DNA of 39,532 nucleotides from RUG563 sp024681215 (GTDB taxonomy: Bacteria > Bacillota > Clostridia > Christensenellales > Aristaeellaceae), in contig JAILBG010000058.1 in NCBI GenBank assembly GCA_024681215.1, positions 1 through 39,532 on the forward strand, read 5' to 3'. The notes under the pieces are model-generated. The model made no database searches and had not been told where the DNA came from. It saw nothing but the letters and a program-made list of their open reading frames with translations. A program made the position numbers and the translations under genes. This document shows, piece by piece, positions 38,485-39,532 of this stretch. Numbering within the stretch: the first letter of the stretch is position 1; each line of letters opens with the position of its first letter.

Positions 38485-38934
38485 ATGTGGAAAAAGCTCG
38501 TTGAGGCCCTGGCCGCCGTCGGCGGCGCCATCGTGTCATTTTTCTGCGGCCTGCCGCCCATCATCTGGGTGCTGCTGGCCGTGATGAGCCTGGATTATAT
38601 CACAGGCATTATCTGCGGTCTGATGGGCAAAAGCCCCAAAACCGCCAACGGCGGCCTGGAGAGCCGCGCCGCGTTCATAGGGCTCATGAAAAAAATGCTG
38701 ATCGTGTTTGTGGTGCTGCTGGCCGCCCTGCTGGACCGGGCCGTGGCCATGGGCGCCGGCATCGAATTTGACGCGGTCGCCGGCGCGACGTGCCTGTGGT
38801 TCATCGCGTCGGAGGGCATGAGCGTGGTGGAAAACGCTGCCGCCATGGGCGTGCCGATCCCGCACATTCTCCTGCAGGCCCTGGAGCTTTTCAAAGGAAA
38901 AGGCGGGGAACCGCCCGACACCGATTCGCAATGA
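38485..38934 (+). CDS. Holin (toxin-secretion / phage-lysis family)
   Basis: 149 residues, with CGGAGGAGAA upstream. Membrane segments lie at about 13-33 (VGGAIVSFFCGLPPIIWVLL), 35-48 and 70-85 (MLIVFVVLLAALLDRAVAM), with a loop SPKTANGGLESRAAFIGLMK typical of the holin_4 / TcdE-like family, and ICGLMGK after the first segments. The acidic C-terminus PPDTDSQ faces the cytoplasm. It makes pores that let the endolysin reach the wall. It is the last gene of the late operon. Confidence 0.95.
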   Translation: MWKKLVEALAAVGGAIVSFFCGLPPIIWVLLAVMSLDYITGIICGLMGKSPKTANGGLESRAAFIGLMKKMLIVFVVLLAALLDRAVAMGAGIEFDAVAGATCLWFIASEGMSVVENAAAMGVPIPHILLQALELFKGKGGEPPDTDSQ

Positions 38935-38959
38935 TTCGTACTGTTTCGTGTTGACGATT

Positions 38960-38984
38960 GCCCCGCTCCGGCGGGGCCTTTTTT
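38960..38984 (+). terminator. Terminator of the late operon
   Basis: Arms GCCCCGC (38960-38966) and GCGGGGC (38971-38977) around TCCG, then a T-run. It lies 25 bp past the holin stop. Confidence 0.9.
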
Positions 38985-39030
38985 ATTAGCATTACCATTA
39001 GCAAAACGGATGCCTATAAGTGCCTATAAA
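38985..39030. repeat. Candidate integrase arm-type sites, right arm
   Basis: TTAGCATTAC (38986-38995) matches 2519-2528 exactly, and TTAGCAAAAC (38998-39007) is a partial copy. Next come two tandem 10-mers TGCCTATAA(G/A) at 39011-39030. In circular phage DNA these lie beside attP. Confidence 0.4.
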
Positions 39031-39090
39031 TGCACTCGCAGTCCAATCAAAAACGGCAGCAAAACGCCCGGAAACGGCTTGTTTTTCAAC

Positions 39091-39118
39091 AAAAAACCGC
39101 CCCTTTGGGCGGTTTCTG
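39091..39118 (-). terminator. Phage-supplied terminator for tRNA-Pro
   Basis: Read leftward: arms AACCGCCC and GGGGCGGTT, then TTTTTT. It sits directly after the CCA end of tRNA-Pro and replaces the chromosomal terminator that is now at 2405-2431. Confidence 0.85.
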
Positions 39119-39120
39119 TT

Positions 39121-39146
39121 TGGTCGAGGTGGCGGGATTTGAACCC
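39121..39146. other. attR: attR: 26-bp core inside tRNA-Pro
   Basis: Identical to 2433-2458. It covers CCA, the discriminator, the 3' acceptor strand and most of the T-arm of tRNA-Pro. It is the right prophage boundary. Confidence 0.92.
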
Positions 39147-39197
39147 ACGACCTTTTGGTCCCGAACCAAACGCGCTACCAAACTGCGCTACACCTCG
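39121..39197 (-). tRNA. tRNA-Pro (anticodon CGG)
   Basis: A complete 77-nt gene with encoded CCA: acceptor CGAGGTG/CACCTCG, D-arm GCGCAGTTTGGTAGCGC, anticodon stem TTTGG/CCAAA with loop TTCGGGA, T-arm GTGGGTTCAAATCCCGC (one mismatch-tolerant stem), discriminator A. Its 3' 26 bp are the att core, regenerated by the phage. Confidence 0.95.
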
Positions 39198-39200
39198 GAG

Positions 39201-39276
39201 TGGAGCCGATAAAGGGACTCGAACCCTTGACCTGATGATTACGAATCAGCCGCTCTACCAACTGAGCTATATCGGC
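39201..39276 (-). tRNA. tRNA-Thr (anticodon CGT)
   Basis: A 76-nt gene with encoded CCA: acceptor GCCGATA/TATCGGC, D-arm GCTCAGTTGGTAGAGC, anticodon loop TTCGTAA, T-arm CAAGGGTTCGAGTCCCTTT. The anticodon stem GCTGA/TCATC has one C-U mismatch at pair 28-42. It lies 3 bp upstream of tRNA-Pro in the same transcript. Confidence 0.94.
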
Positions 39277-39303
39277 ACGCCGGCGATCTTGCCAGCAACA
39301 GGT

Positions 39304-39332
39304 ATTATAGCAAATCGCCGGAGGAAAGTCAA
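39304..39332 (-). promoter_or_regulatory. Promoter of the tRNA-Thr / tRNA-Pro operon
   Basis: Read leftward: TTGACT (39332-39327), a 17-bp spacer, then a perfect TATAAT (39309-39304). tRNA-Thr begins 28 bp further on. Confidence 0.88.
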
Positions 39333-39368
39333 TCGCTTTTTTCCGGAACGGGGAAAGGCGCGGCTTTT

Positions 39369-39532
39369 TTACTGTTGGGGCCCTTTATATTCCAGGCACA
39401 GCATGGTCAGATCGTCGAATTGCTCGGCGTCCTGAACGAAGCCGTCCACCGCCCGGCGCACGCCCCGGAGCACCTCCTGGGGAGGGGCGTCCCCGGTTTC
39501 GTTCAGGGCGGCCAGCATCCTGTCCGTGCCGA
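39369..39532 (-). CDS. SpoIIE/RsbU-type PP2C phosphatase, C-terminal fragment
   Basis: A partial host gene; its start lies beyond the window. The visible 54 residues, MLAALNETGDAPPQEVLRGV, RRAVDGFVQDAEQFDDLTML and CLEYKGPQQ, end at TAA (39369). The DAEQFDDLTML phrase is the metal-binding Asp motif at the C-terminus of SpoIIE/RsbU-type Ser/Thr phosphatases, which control anti-sigma factor antagonists or sporulation. It confirms a Gram-positive host locus right of the tRNAs. Confidence 0.85.
   Translation of the reverse strand, partial: GTDRMLAALNETGDAPPQEVLRGVRRAVDGFVQDAEQFDDLTMLCLEYKGPQQ

Noticed and set aside
39010..39435. Rightward 141-codon frame over the tRNA genes
   Set aside because: It reads through two tRNA genes on the opposite strand, a well-known false gene at tRNA loci.

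Overview
The window is a complete, integrated HK97-type siphovirus prophage of about 36.7 kb (roughly 2433-39146) in the chromosome of a Gram-positive, probably clostridial (Firmicutes) bacterium. The host guess rests on three things: a SpoIIE/RsbU-like PP2C phosphatase fragment at the right edge, strong AAGGAGG-type ribosome binding sites throughout, and phage modules typical of clostridial siphoviruses (phi13-type tail tube, Dit/Tal tail tip, toxin-secretion-type holin). Phage structural genes look GC-rich. The lysogeny-side genes, the lipoprotein moron and the left host flank look clearly more AT-rich.

Layout. 1-2432 is host flank, mostly leftward: an HTH-like small protein, a PD-(D/E)XK nuclease-like protein and an amber-interrupted excisionase-like pseudogene. 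2433-2458 is attL. Leftward lysogeny genes follow: tyrosine integrase (2464-3594), a rightward hicAB toxin-antitoxin pair (3678-4299) wedged next to the integrase start, a DnaQ-type exonuclease with BRCT-like and NUMOD1-like domains (4690-6012), a Cys-rich protein (6020-6526) and a CI-like repressor (6552-6884). A divergent operator/promoter region faces a Cro-like gene (7008-7211). 7212-8333 is an accessory patch with a leftward inverted-repeat-bounded unit and a leftward 170-aa protein that has its own promoter.

Early rightward genes run from 8406 to 15549: HTH proteins, a putative excisionase, DUF3102 and ORF6C proteins, a DUF6291-like replication-region protein, an ArpU-like regulator, an AT-rich lipoprotein/membrane-protein moron and several small Cys-rich proteins. 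At 15739 there is a second, catalytic-core-only tyrosine recombinase. A consensus promoter followed at once by a terminator (16379-16464) precedes the late operon. The late operon holds HNH nuclease, TerS, TerL, portal, protease, capsid with an Ig-like domain, a glycosyltransferase-like protein, head-tail joining proteins, tail tube, a -1 frameshifted tail chaperone, tape measure, Dit, Tal/fibre, DUF1617, a tail-tip protein, an NlpC/P60 endolysin, a BppU-like protein, a collagen-like fibre, small proteins, a C39-like peptidase, a carbohydrate-binding protein and a holin. It ends in a strong terminator (38960-38984).

39121-39197 is tRNA-Pro(CGG), whose 3' end is attR. Next come tRNA-Thr(CGT) and the tRNA promoter. 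The phage supplies both the 3' end of tRNA-Pro and a replacement terminator, so the tRNA stays functional in the lysogen.

No complete unknown system stands out. The best leads are the two moron insertions that leave 5' stubs of phage genes, the second recombinase beside repeated palindromes, the promoter-terminator leader before the late genes, the three-domain exonuclease, and the glycosyltransferase in the head operon. All identifications were made by eye from sequence, without database searches.
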